DNA of 32,908 bases, taken from assembly GCA_027491415.1 (NCBI GenBank), contig JAOZFH010000014.1, forward strand, positions 1 through 32,908. Direction: 5' to 3'. This stretch comes from Thermoproteota archaeon (GTDB lineage Archaea; Korarchaeota; Korarchaeia; Korarchaeales; Korarchaeaceae). Under the pieces are notes generated by a model. That model was not told the origin of the DNA. It saw only the letters and a list, made by a program, of their open reading frames with translations, and searched no databases. The translations under genes and the position numbers were made by a program. Numbering within the stretch: position 1 is the first letter of the stretch; each line of letters opens with the position of its first letter. Below, piece after piece: positions 7,410 through 15,091 of the stretch.

Positions 7410-8141
7410 CTACAGCTTGGCGCGCTTCTTGGCCCTTCCGGTCTTCCTTGCGGCTATGTGCCCGACCTTCTGGCCTGGAGGAGCCGTTCTCGGTACCGTG
7501 GTGGGCTTTCCGGGTCTCTTGTGCGATCCTCCGCCGTGCGGGTGGCTGGCCGCGTTCATGGCGACGCCCCTGACCTTTGGCCAGCGCTTGGGGTGAACCC
7601 TCTCGCGATAGTACGCGTTGCCCGCCTTCAGGAGGGGCTTCTCCGTCCTCCCGCCGCCGGCGACCACGCCTATGGTGGCCCTGGCCTTGGCGGAGACTAC
7701 CTTATCCTTCCCAGAGGGGAGCCTCAGGATCACGCGGTCTCCGTCGTGAGAGAACACCAGCGCGTAGGTCCCGCTCCTCCTGGCTATCTTCCCGCCGTCC
7801 CCGGGCCTGATCTCAACGTTGCAGACCAGCGTTCCGTCCGGTATGTCCGCCAGGGGGAGAACGTTGCCGGTGACGGGTTCGGCCCCTGGACCTATCTCGA
7901 TCTCTTGGCCGACGTAGGCCCCCTCGGGTGGGATGTAGGTTATTTCCTCGCCGGTCTCCAAGACGACTCTGGCGAGAGGGGTCCACCTGGCGGGCTCGTG
8001 GAGGAACTCAACGACCCTTCCCTTCACCTTCTCCTTCAGTCCCACCTGGGGGTACCTGGCTGGGCCTATCTTCAGGTGAGCGCGAGACCTGAACTGTATC
8101 CCGCCCCTCCCCTTCCTCTGAACCAGGATCCTCTTACCCAT
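7410..8141 (-). CDS. rplB: Large ribosomal subunit protein uL2
   Basis: Core 50S protein near the peptidyl transferase centre and the bridge to the 30S subunit. The 243-residue protein shows MGKRILVQRKGRGG at the N-terminus, VVEFLHEPARWTPLARV, NVEIRPGDGGKIARRSGTY, RLPSGKDKVV and the signature KVRGVAMNAASHPHGGGSH. It ends in a basic tail. The ATG follows GGTGATCG, and the gene is 11 nt after uL23 in the minus-strand ribosomal operon. Confidence 0.97.
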   Translation of the reverse strand: MGKRILVQRKGRGGIQFRSRAHLKIGPARYPQVGLKEKVKGRVVEFLHEPARWTPLARVVLETGEEITYIPPEGAYVGQEIEIGPGAEPVTGNVLPLADIPDGTLVCNVEIRPGDGGKIARRSGTYALVFSHDGDRVILRLPSGKDKVVSAKARATIGVVAGGGRTEKPLLKAGNAYYRERVHPKRWPKVRGVAMNAASHPHGGGSHKRPGKPTTVPRTAPPGQKVGHIAARKTGRAKKRAKL

Positions 8142-8152
8142 CGATCACCACC

Positions 8153-8419
8153 TCACAGTATTCCGAGCTGAGAGGCCACGTCTCTGGCGCTGTACTCGGG
8201 GGCGAGCCTGACGTAGGCCTTCTTCTCTCCCTTGGCTGTTATCAAGACGTTGACCTTTGCCACCTTCACGTCGAAGGCCTCCTCGACGGCCCTCTTGATC
8301 ATCAGCCTGTTGGCCCTCCTGTCGACTATGAAGACGAGCTTGTTCTGGGTGTCGAGGAGCTGAACGGCCTTCTCCGTTGCCACGGGCCTTATGAGCACCT
8401 TGAAGGGGTCGAGCTCCAC
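8153..8419 (-). CDS. rplW: Large ribosomal subunit protein uL23
   Basis: 50S protein at the exit tunnel and docking site for SRP and the translocon. It has 88 residues, the usual archaeal length, with [25 protein letters not shown] (in pieces: [23 protein letters not shown]), [18 protein letters not shown] and [19 protein letters not shown]. The GTG start is preceded by GGAGGTGA, which is made of the last codons and stop of uL4 (AGG AGG TGA), so the two genes are likely translationally coupled. Confidence 0.95.
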   Translation of the reverse strand: MELDPFKVLIRPVATEKAVQLLDTQNKLVFIVDRRANRLMIKRAVEEAFDVKVAKVNVLITAKGEKKAYVRLAPEYSARDVASQLGIL

Positions 8420-8426
8420 CTCTCAA

Positions 8427-9230
8427 TCACCTCCTCAGGAACGGCACCTGCTCCTCCCTGAGGGCCTCGATGGCGCCGACGGTCCATATGGTCAGCCTGC
8501 CCGGTACTCCTCCCGGAGCGAGGTGAATGACCCCCACGTTCCTCACGCTGACGACGTCGACCCCGGGCACGTTCCTGGCCGCCCTCGATATGCCCTCGTC
8601 CTCGTGGTACACCACCAGCGGTCCCTTGGCCCTCTGCCTGACCCTGCCCCTCATCTTGCCCCTCCCAGCCCTTATCTTCCTGAACCTCCTCTTGAGCCTC
8701 TCGAGTTCCCCTTGGAGACCTAGCCTCAGCAAGAACCCATGAAAGTCCTTAGTCTTCTGGATTGAGGCCAGATCGTCTACCACTACCACTGGAACTTCCT
8801 TGAGTTCGCCCAGCCTGTGCCGAGCGGACACCAACTCGAGCGAGGCGGTCGCAGCGATGGCCGACCTTATGGCCAGCCTCCGCTCCTTCCTGTTGATTCT
8901 CTCCCACACCACCTTGTCGGCCCTCGGGGCCTGTATCCTCACGCCTCCAACGGCCTGATTGGCCCTCGCCCCCCTCGATGCGGCTGGGTAGCCCCTGCCC
9001 TTGACCCTGGGTACCCTGGCAACGCCGTGACCTGCGCCCCACGACTCGGCCGACGTCCTGAGCCCCGCGAGCGGGTCCCTGCCCTGCGGCTGTATCCTGG
9101 CCGTGAGGCTGGATAGGTAAGCCCTTCTGATCACGTCGGGCCTAACCGGAGTCAGGAAGACCTCAGGGAGCTCCAGCTCGTCAACGACCTGGGCTTCCAG
9201 GTCGAGGATAGGCCTCTTGATGTCGCTCAC
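8427..9230 (-). CDS. Large ribosomal subunit protein uL4
   Basis: 50S protein whose extended loop lines the exit tunnel. The 267-residue protein shows the archaeal/eukaryotic pattern: LPEVFLTPVRPDVIRRAYLS, a long internal loop RTSAESWGAGHGVARVPRVKG rich in Gly and Arg, then IRSAIAATASLELVSARHRL, RAGRGKMRGRVRQRAKGPL and PGVDVVSVRNVGVIHLAPG. The GTG start overlaps the uL3 stop (GTGA) with GGAGGTGA just upstream. The C-terminal FLRR-stop encodes the ribosome site for uL23. Confidence 0.96.
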   Translation of the reverse strand: MSDIKRPILDLEAQVVDELELPEVFLTPVRPDVIRRAYLSSLTARIQPQGRDPLAGLRTSAESWGAGHGVARVPRVKGRGYPAASRGARANQAVGGVRIQAPRADKVVWERINRKERRLAIRSAIAATASLELVSARHRLGELKEVPVVVVDDLASIQKTKDFHGFLLRLGLQGELERLKRRFRKIRAGRGKMRGRVRQRAKGPLVVYHEDEGISRAARNVPGVDVVSVRNVGVIHLAPGGVPGRLTIWTVGAIEALREEQVPFLRR

Positions 9231-10348
9231 CCGCCTTCACCTCCCCCAGCCACGGCCTGCGCCTCCTGCGCCCTCTCCTGCTCTTCCTCAGCCCTGGCCT
9301 TAAGTATCTGCTCTAGGTAACCGACGCCGGAGACGTAGATTATTCGGGGCTCTCGAAGGTCCCTCGTGTAGGGTCTTATCGGGTGCCTCATCATGACGAA
9401 CCTCTTGACGGGCCCCGGCACGGACCCCGAGAGCAGAACGTAGTCGCTCCTAACCCTGCCGTAACCCCTGAAGCCGCCGCTGGGTGGGTTGAGGTCTGGA
9501 AACGCCTCCTCTACGAGCTCGCCCTCCTCGGAGTACTTTGCCAGTCCCATCAGCAGGACGCGCTTGTTGTACTCGGTCCTCTTGTGGTAGCCCGTCTGGC
9601 CGGCGCGAGGCACCCTCCACGTCACGTAGGGCGGGTGCCTAGAGCCGAGGCTGCCCACCCTCCACCTGCCCTTGCCAGCCTTGTGCCGCAGGAGTTCTAC
9701 GCCGAACCTCCTGACGACCCCCTGCCACCCGTGCCCCTTGGTGACCGCCGTGACGTCGATCAGCTGTCCCACCTTGAAGACATCAGATATCCTAACCACC
9801 GTGCCGACCATCTCCATGGCCCTGTCCAGCCGCTCCTGTACCGTGGACCCCTTCAGCGGTATCTCGAGGACCTCTGGCTTCTTCTTCGGCAGGGCGGCGA
9901 GCTTCGGTTGGGTGGCGACGATCAACCTGACTTCTCTGACCGACTCCCTGCCCTCCTCTATTCTCCTGGCGGCCGTGTCCTCGTTGGTCAGGACCCCCTC
10001 CCTCTTGCCAAGGGTCATCGACCTCCGAATCTCTCCGGTTATCTCGAACTTCAGGTAGGTGGTGAGGGGCTTCAGGCCGTAGGGCGTTCCCACGTAGGGC
10101 CTTACCCCTATCACCCTCACGGGAGGGGTCTCAACGACCGTCGAGGGGACGGCGATCTCCTGACCGGTGGTGGGCCTGCCCGGTCGATCCTCAACCATTA
10201 TGACGTGGGTCATGCCGGCTTTGTAGCCGGGAAAGCCGGCTAGGACGACCCCGCTCGATTCAATCTCTGGGTAGGAGCGGAAGACGGCCTTCTGAGTGGC
10301 TGCGCGCTTCCTAGGCCGGAAAGCCAGTGAACCGTGCCTCCTAGGCAT
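9227..10348 (-). CDS. Large ribosomal subunit protein uL3
   Basis: Early-assembly 50S protein that reaches towards the peptidyl transferase centre. From the ATG at 10348 it has 373 residues: MPRRHGSLAFRPRKRA, FPGYKAGMTHVIMVEDRPG, TAVTKGHGWQGVVRRFGVEL, GRWRVGSLGSRHPPYVTWRVP (in pieces) and AGQTGYHKRTEYNKR, all typical of archaeal uL3. A Glu/Ala-rich tail (about the last 25 residues, ending AVAGGGEGG) makes it somewhat longer than usual. A GTG at 10357 is part of the ribosome site and is unlikely to be the start. It leads the minus-strand ribosomal operon. Confidence 0.96.
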   Translation of the reverse strand: MPRRHGSLAFRPRKRAATQKAVFRSYPEIESSGVVLAGFPGYKAGMTHVIMVEDRPGRPTTGQEIAVPSTVVETPPVRVIGVRPYVGTPYGLKPLTTYLKFEITGEIRRSMTLGKREGVLTNEDTAARRIEEGRESVREVRLIVATQPKLAALPKKKPEVLEIPLKGSTVQERLDRAMEMVGTVVRISDVFKVGQLIDVTAVTKGHGWQGVVRRFGVELLRHKAGKGRWRVGSLGSRHPPYVTWRVPRAGQTGYHKRTEYNKRVLLMGLAKYSEEGELVEEAFPDLNPPSGGFRGYGRVRSDYVLLSGSVPGPVKRFVMMRHPIRPYTRDLREPRIIYVSGVGYLEQILKARAEEEQERAQEAQAVAGGGEGG

Positions 10349-10413
10349 CTGTAGCACCCCTCATTTGATACGGGCCCAACCCCGTACAACTCTCGGCGCG
10401 ACCCCCGCCCCGG

Positions 10414-10421
10414 TTAATAAA
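10414..10421 (-). promoter_or_regulatory. TATA-like element for the uL3-uS19 operon
   Basis: ttaataaa on the plus strand (tttattaa in the direction of transcription) lies about 70 nt upstream of the uL3 ATG, in the 88-nt spacer after archease. It predicts an mRNA leader of about 40 nt. Confidence 0.55.
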
Positions 10422-10436
10422 CTTTGGAATAGCCCC

Positions 10437-10865
10437 TCAGACATCCAAGATCACGCGGGCCACCCACTCTCCGCCTTCCTCGTACACCTCCATGCCGTGG
10501 TAGGTGACCGCCTTGATCTCGGTCACTGCCTCATGTCTCTCCGGGTCCACCGGCTCCCCATGCGCGGTGGCCTCGAGTAGGTACTCCCCGTCGCGGTCAT
10601 GAGAGATCTTGACGTCGAAATCGGAGAAGACAAGCCCTTCCGTGTCCGTTATGAAGAGCAGCTCTGACAGCCAGTCGTGCAGGAGTATCACCAGGTCCGG
10701 GGCATCAACTCGCACCGTCCTGAACTCCCTGGGGGAGACCCTCTCCAAGTTGAGCATGGACGCGTACATGGCCTTGGCAGCCTGCCTGAACAGCTCTTCA
10801 AGGCTCTCTCCCCTGGCCTCGAAGGCCACATCTGCGCCGTGCTCCAGGAACATGAAGTTTCCCAT
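10437..10865 (-). CDS. Archease
   Basis: Small metal-binding activator of the RtcB RNA ligase, which joins tRNA halves after intron removal by allowing multiple turnovers and GTP use. The 142-residue protein has the family pattern: N-terminal EHGADVAFEARGESLEELF, LILLHDWLSELLFITDTEG-like segment (LLHDWLSELLFI), DFDVKISHDRDG, and the C-terminal EIKAVTYHGMEV ending in ILDV. The conserved acidic residues near the N-terminus (D12) and the final Asp likely bind metal. RtcB itself is not in this window, but the splicing endonuclease (about 17.7 kb) and an intron-bearing tRNA (27.1 kb) are. It is preceded by an own TATA-like atttaac at 10898-10904. Confidence 0.94.
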   Translation of the reverse strand: MGNFMFLEHGADVAFEARGESLEELFRQAAKAMYASMLNLERVSPREFRTVRVDAPDLVILLHDWLSELLFITDTEGLVFSDFDVKISHDRDGEYLLEATAHGEPVDPERHEAVTEIKAVTYHGMEVYEEGGEWVARVILDV

Positions 10866-10897
10866 AGGGCCACCTGAGCTGCGAGGGGGGATCGGCG

Positions 10898-10904
10898 ATT
10901 TAAC
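10898..10904 (-). promoter_or_regulatory. Possible TATA element for archease
   Basis: atttaac lies in the 48-nt spacer between the upstream membrane-protein gene and archease, about 36 nt from the archease ATG. It is weak but is the only AT-rich tract in the spacer. Confidence 0.35.
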
Positions 10905-10913
10905 TGATCTCGG

Positions 10914-11765
10914 CTAGCCCCTAACCACCACGTACGCGTCTCCGATCCTAAGCGTCCTCTTGAAGGTTCTGGTCTCGGGTTCGAACACGCAGTACCTGTT
11001 TTCCTCCACTAAGACGCGGGAGATCAGGGCTCCGAGCTTTTCAGCGGAGAAGTCGGCTGTCTCGGCTGGGATCGGCCCAACGGTTATTGTGACGTTCACC
11101 CTTCCAAGTCCGACGCTCAGGGACTCCGCTACCAGGGGGTACTCACCTAAGTCCGCGGAGGCCTCCTCTCCAACTCCCAGGGTGAGCCTGTCGAGGCCTA
11201 TCACGTCCAACGCGACGGTCTCGTTCTGGTAGGTAACGTTCACCCAGCCTAAACCAACTGAACTGCCTTGCAGCACCGTGACCGTCGTCCTCAGGGTTAG
11301 TCCCTCCCCTCCCAGAGAGGCCGCCAGGTTCCGCAGCCTCGCCATATCCGACCGAGGGGCGCAGGATCCGATGAGCGCCGTGTAGGTCTCGTCGGTGGTG
11401 TTCAATATCCAGAGCACGTTGTACGGGAAGTTCTCGGATGGGATGACCGGCCTGAGTTCCTGGACCCCTGCGGCGGGAGCGGCCAGGTATAGGGCCAAGC
11501 CGCCCGCTGTGAGGTTGAGCGTCAGGGTCCATAGGAGGAAGTACGCGAGGAAGGACGTCATGAAGAACTCCCTGTACGCCTTGTAGACCCCCACCTCGGA
11601 GACGGCCCCCTTCTTCCAAGTCAAGAAGGCCGTTCCTGCCGCGATATCAGTGAAGAAGAAGAGCGTAAGACCCTCAGTAGCTGATAGGCCTATCAAGCCG
11701 GAGATGATGCCCGTAAGGGACGCCAGTGAGAGCTTGAGCCAGAACAGGGAGTCCTTGAGCGTCAT
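10914..11765 (-). CDS. Membrane protein with EMC6-like N-terminal domain and extracytoplasmic domain
   Basis: The 283-residue protein has three predicted membrane helices (about residues 13-30, 32-50 and 67-86) followed by about 185 mostly soluble residues. The first 85 residues resemble human EMC6: LTGIISGLIGLSATEGL against LSGATAGILGLTGLYGF in the first helix, a charged loop after about 20 hydrophobic residues, and FLAYFLLWTLTLN against FTYVLFWTFLYGM in the third. EMC6 belongs to a membrane-protein insertase complex and has archaeal relatives. The soluble part contains several N-x-S/T sequons (NLT, NTT, NVT, NET) and would lie outside the cell if the N-terminus is inside. I do not recognise that part. 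The EMC6 call is by eye and tentative. Confidence 0.6.
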   Translation of the reverse strand: MTLKDSLFWLKLSLASLTGIISGLIGLSATEGLTLFFFTDIAAGTAFLTWKKGAVSEVGVYKAYREFFMTSFLAYFLLWTLTLNLTAGGLALYLAAPAAGVQELRPVIPSENFPYNVLWILNTTDETYTALIGSCAPRSDMARLRNLAASLGGEGLTLRTTVTVLQGSSVGLGWVNVTYQNETVALDVIGLDRLTLGVGEEASADLGEYPLVAESLSVGLGRVNVTITVGPIPAETADFSAEKLGALISRVLVEENRYCVFEPETRTFKRTLRIGDAYVVVRG

Positions 11766-11795
11766 GCCTATCGGGACGTCCGCGGCCCGCCTCCG

Positions 11796-11803
11796 CTTTA
11801 AAG
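11796..11803. promoter_or_regulatory. Palindromic TATA-like element between the EMC6-like and NFACT genes
   Basis: ctttaaag is a perfect palindrome and the only AT-rich stretch in this 65-nt divergent spacer. Its centre is about 34 nt from the minus-strand start (11765) and 31 nt from the NFACT start (11831), so both mRNAs would have leaders of only a few nucleotides. Confidence 0.55.
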
Positions 11804-11830
11804 ACGTAGACCCGGGGCGCCCGCGCGAAG

Positions 11831-13723
11831 ATGTCGGCCAGACTCAAGATGGCCGGAATAGAGCTCAGGTTCGTACTGCGAGAACTCGAGGAACTCCTCC
11901 CGCTGAGGGTGGAGAAGGTCTACCAGATGGCGGACTCCCTGTTCTCATTCAAGCTCGGTGGAGGGGCCAGAAGGGGCGAACTCATAGCGTGGCTCGGCGG
12001 CGCCCTTTACCTGAGCGGGTACGACTGGGTCAAGCCCAAGACCCCCACCCCCCTCGCGATGGGGCTCCGTAAGAGGCTGAAGGGCGCCAGGATAGTGGAG
12101 GTAGAGCAGCTGAAGCTGGAAAGGGTGGCCAGCCTGCGGTACGAGGGAGATTACTCCGGCTGGGTGCACGTCGAGCTGTTTGGCAGGGGCAACCTGGTGC
12201 TCACCGACGAGGAGGGGGTCATAGTTCAGCTGGCCAGGCCCCTAAAGGTCAGGGCCAGGGAACTCAAGAGGGGAGTCAGGTACGAGTATCCCCCGAGCGA
12301 CTCGGTGGACCCTGATGGGGTTGACGTGGGCGCCCTGATGAGAGAGATGGCGGCGCACCGCGACTCAGAGCTGTGGAGGTTCCTGACCTTCCGGATCGGG
12401 ATCGGCCCCCCCTACGCCGAGGAAGTGGCATTCTCGGCCGGCGCCGACCTGAGATCAAAGTTGGGCGAACAAGAGGACCTCTGGAAGCGAATTGCCTGTG
12501 CCTCCACGGACTTGATGGCCAAGTTGAGCGGGCCCGCGGAGCCCACCCTGTACAAGGAGGGAGACGTCTACGTAGACTTCTCCGCCTTCCCGCTCCGAGT
12601 TCTGGCGGAGAGATACGAGGCTGAGAGGTTCGGTGGCCAGCTGAATGCCGCGCTCGACGCGTACCTCACATCGAGGATAGTCGAGGAGGTCGCGAAGGAG
12701 CGGAGGCCCGCCACCCCCCCAGAGGGCCTGAGGAAGCAGATGGAACTGAAGACCAAGTACGAGGAGGAGGCGGCCAGACTGAGGGCGATGGCGGATGAAA
12801 TCTTCACCAAACTGGCGGAGGTCGAGTCCGTACTCCTGGAGGCCAGGAAGGGTCGGCTCGCCGAGGGGATCAGGCTGGACAGGGGGAGGGGCGTAGTCAT
12901 CCTCAGGCTATCCGCAGGCGAGGCAGAGCTTGACCTCAGGTTGTCCGCGGCGGAGAATGCCTCCAGACTGTACGCAAAGGCAAAGAAGCTGGAGCAGAAG
13001 GCCGCCAGGATTGAGGAGATCTTGAAGGACCTCGAGAGTCGGCTCACCCGACCGGAACCGGGGTATGAGGTCCAAGTCAGGAGGCGGAAGAGGAGGGCTT
13101 GGTACGAGAGGTTCAGGTGGTTCCCCTCGTCCGGCGGAATGCTCGTGGTGGCCGGGCTAGACGCGTCGACCAACAGGGAACTCGTGAGGCGCTACATGGA
13201 GCCTTCAGACCTGTTCTTCCACGTCGACATGCCTGGAGGCGCGGTCGTGATAGTGAAGACTGGAGGAGCCGAGGTTGACGAGGCCACGCTGAGGGAGGCG
13301 GCGTGCTACGCGGCCTCATACTCGCGGGCTTGGAGGGAAGGCCTGTCGCAGGCCGACGTGTTCTACGTTCGCGGGGAACAGGTCTCCACGCACGCGCCTC
13401 CCGGCATGTTCCTGCCAAAGGGTTCCTTCTACATAGTGGGGAAGAGAGGATACTTGAGAGGTGAGCTCAGGCTTGAGATAGGCCTAATGGAGAGAAAGGG
13501 GGAATACGAGCTAATCTCAAGGCCTCCTGGCGCCGGAGGAAACCTGGTGGTTGGATACGAGATCGCGCCCGGCGATCTCCCAAAGGATAGGGCCACAACA
13601 GTTTTAATCGAGAGCCTCAGGGATGCCGCAAGGAAGAGGGGAGTGCCCGCAGAGATCGAGGTGGAGGATCTCCAGAGGCTACTGCCCTCTGGCGGGGTCC
13701 GGATCGTGGCCCCGATCAGTTGA
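11831..13723 (+). CDS. NFACT-family ribosome quality control protein (Rqc2/NEMF/RqcH homologue)
   Basis: Binds stalled large subunits carrying peptidyl-tRNA. Bacterial and eukaryotic members also direct C-terminal tailing of the nascent chain. The 630-residue protein has NFACT-N (residues about 5-180; VLRELEELLPLRVEKVYQM, RGNLVLTDEEGVI), a long charged coiled-coil region (about 300-410), and NFACT-R (about 422-540; WYERFRWFPSSGG, GLDASTNRELVRRYM, DLFFHVDMPGGAVVIVK). The two aspartates essential in yeast Rqc2 (D9, and D98 of the DR pair) are Glu here (E11, and E97 before R98). The ATG follows a very short predicted leader. It is transcribed away from the EMC6-like gene. Confidence 0.93.
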   Translation: MSARLKMAGIELRFVLRELEELLPLRVEKVYQMADSLFSFKLGGGARRGELIAWLGGALYLSGYDWVKPKTPTPLAMGLRKRLKGARIVEVEQLKLERVASLRYEGDYSGWVHVELFGRGNLVLTDEEGVIVQLARPLKVRARELKRGVRYEYPPSDSVDPDGVDVGALMREMAAHRDSELWRFLTFRIGIGPPYAEEVAFSAGADLRSKLGEQEDLWKRIACASTDLMAKLSGPAEPTLYKEGDVYVDFSAFPLRVLAERYEAERFGGQLNAALDAYLTSRIVEEVAKERRPATPPEGLRKQMELKTKYEEEAARLRAMADEIFTKLAEVESVLLEARKGRLAEGIRLDRGRGVVILRLSAGEAELDLRLSAAENASRLYAKAKKLEQKAARIEEILKDLESRLTRPEPGYEVQVRRRKRRAWYERFRWFPSSGGMLVVAGLDASTNRELVRRYMEPSDLFFHVDMPGGAVVIVKTGGAEVDEATLREAACYAASYSRAWREGLSQADVFYVRGEQVSTHAPPGMFLPKGSFYIVGKRGYLRGELRLEIGLMERKGEYELISRPPGAGGNLVVGYEIAPGDLPKDRATTVLIESLRDAARKRGVPAEIEVEDLQRLLPSGGVRIVAPIS

Positions 13724-13739
13724 TGTGGGGGTTTGAGAG

Positions 13740-14234
13740 TTGAGGTGGGCGCTGGTACCGCCCCCCGAGGAAGACGCTTCCGAGGAGGGACTCAAGGTTA
13801 GCGAGGTCATGACGCCGAAGGTCATCGCGGTCGCGCCGGACGACAGCGTGGCTGAGGCCGCCAGGCTCATGAAGGAGCACGACATCGGATCCGTCGTGGT
13901 CATGGAGGGTGGCAAGCTCGTGGGCATCCTCACGGAGCGGGACATAATCACCCGCTTCGTGGCCAAGGAGGACGGTAGGAGGCCCGAAGATGTGAAGGTC
14001 AGGGAGATAATGACGAAGAACCCGATACTCATCAACGAGAACGAGGATCTGATCGAGGCGGCCCGGATCATGTCCGAAAAGAACGTCAGGCGGCTCATAG
14101 TGGTGAACAAGGCGGGTAAAGTTGCTGGGGTCATCTCGGCCAGGGACGTCGTTAGAGTGGCCCCCCACGTCGTGTTCATCCTGAGGGAGAGACTGAGGCT
14201 CGCTAATTCTTGGAAAGGCACATTCCCCGTCTGA
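13740..14234 (+). CDS. Two-CBS-domain protein
   Basis: The 164-residue protein consists of one CBS pair (Bateman module): VSEVMTPKVIAVAPDDSVAEA with VVVMEGGKLVGILTERDI, then VREIMTKNPILINENEDLIEA with LIVVNKAGKVAGVISARDV. CBS pairs usually bind adenine nucleotides or S-adenosylmethionine and act as energy or metabolite sensors. The target is unknown. The TTG start is 16 nt after the NFACT stop. It is followed at 17 nt by another CBS gene, so the three CBS genes are probably one operon. Confidence 0.9.
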   Translation: MRWALVPPPEEDASEEGLKVSEVMTPKVIAVAPDDSVAEAARLMKEHDIGSVVVMEGGKLVGILTERDIITRFVAKEDGRRPEDVKVREIMTKNPILINENEDLIEAARIMSEKNVRRLIVVNKAGKVAGVISARDVVRVAPHVVFILRERLRLANSWKGTFPV

Positions 14235-14251
14235 TTGAGGGGTGAGTCGAG

Positions 14252-15091
14252 TTGGTGGCCAAGGTCGGGGACTACATGACCACCGAGGTGGCCGCCGTCA
14301 CCCCACAAGACACCCTGGGAGCCGTGAAGAACGTAATGCTGGGGAGGAAGGTCAAGAGGGTCCTCGTAGTCGACGGCGAGAGGCCCGTGGGGATAGTGAC
14401 CGTGGACGACCTCGCCAAGGCGTGGGCCAAGAGGGGTCCTCCCTGGAGGTGGAGGAGCCCGGAGAACGCCAGCGTCAGCAGGTACATGACCAGGGACCTC
14501 GTGACCATATCTCCCCACTCGTCAATAGTGGAGGCGGCAAGGCTGATGCTGGAGAAGGGCATAAGCGGCCTGCCCGTCGTCGAGGGGGACCGCGTCGTTG
14601 GGATCATAACGAAGACCGACCTGCTCAGGTACTTCGCCAGAGAGCTGAAGGGCAGGTTCAAGGTGCAGGATCTCATGACGAGGGACGTCGTCACCGTCCG
14701 AGAGACGGACAGCGTGAAGAAGGCCGCCATGCTCATGAAGGAGAGGGGGATAAGCAGGCTGGTCGTGATCGGTCCAGACGGGCGGATCAGGGGAATACTC
14801 ACCGAGACGGACATAGCGTTCGTCGCCCCCGAGAGGACTGGGAAGTTCATCGTCATCGACACCGGAGTGGGGAGATCCAGCCGAGAGGTGAAGCTCGGAT
14901 CAGTTGGGGAGCTGATGAGCAACCCGGTTGTGACTGTTAGGCCGGACGCGGACGCCTCCAAGGCTGCCAGAGTTATGCTGGAATGGAGGATAAGCGGGCT
15001 CCCGGTCTCTCCAGACGGGGAGACCCTCGTGGGTATTATCACGAAGACCGACATCATCAGGGGGATCGTCATTGGGTCGCCTGCGGAGTAA
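14252..15091 (+). CDS. Four-CBS-domain protein
   Basis: The 279-residue protein contains four CBS motifs: VGDYMTTEVAAVTPQDTL, VSRYMTRDLVTISPHSSI, VQDLMTRDVVTVRETDSV and VGELMSNPVVTVRPDADA. Each is followed by a second half such as VVGIITKTDLLRY, IRGILTETDIAFV or LVGIITKTDIIRG. This gives two Bateman modules and presumably two ligand pockets. There is no catalytic or DNA-binding domain, so it would act through a partner. The TTG is preceded by GGTGA with 6-nt spacing. Its 3' end overlaps the next CBS gene by 20 nt. Confidence 0.9.
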   Translation: MVAKVGDYMTTEVAAVTPQDTLGAVKNVMLGRKVKRVLVVDGERPVGIVTVDDLAKAWAKRGPPWRWRSPENASVSRYMTRDLVTISPHSSIVEAARLMLEKGISGLPVVEGDRVVGIITKTDLLRYFARELKGRFKVQDLMTRDVVTVRETDSVKKAAMLMKERGISRLVVIGPDGRIRGILTETDIAFVAPERTGKFIVIDTGVGRSSREVKLGSVGELMSNPVVTVRPDADASKAARVMLEWRISGLPVSPDGETLVGIITKTDIIRGIVIGSPAE

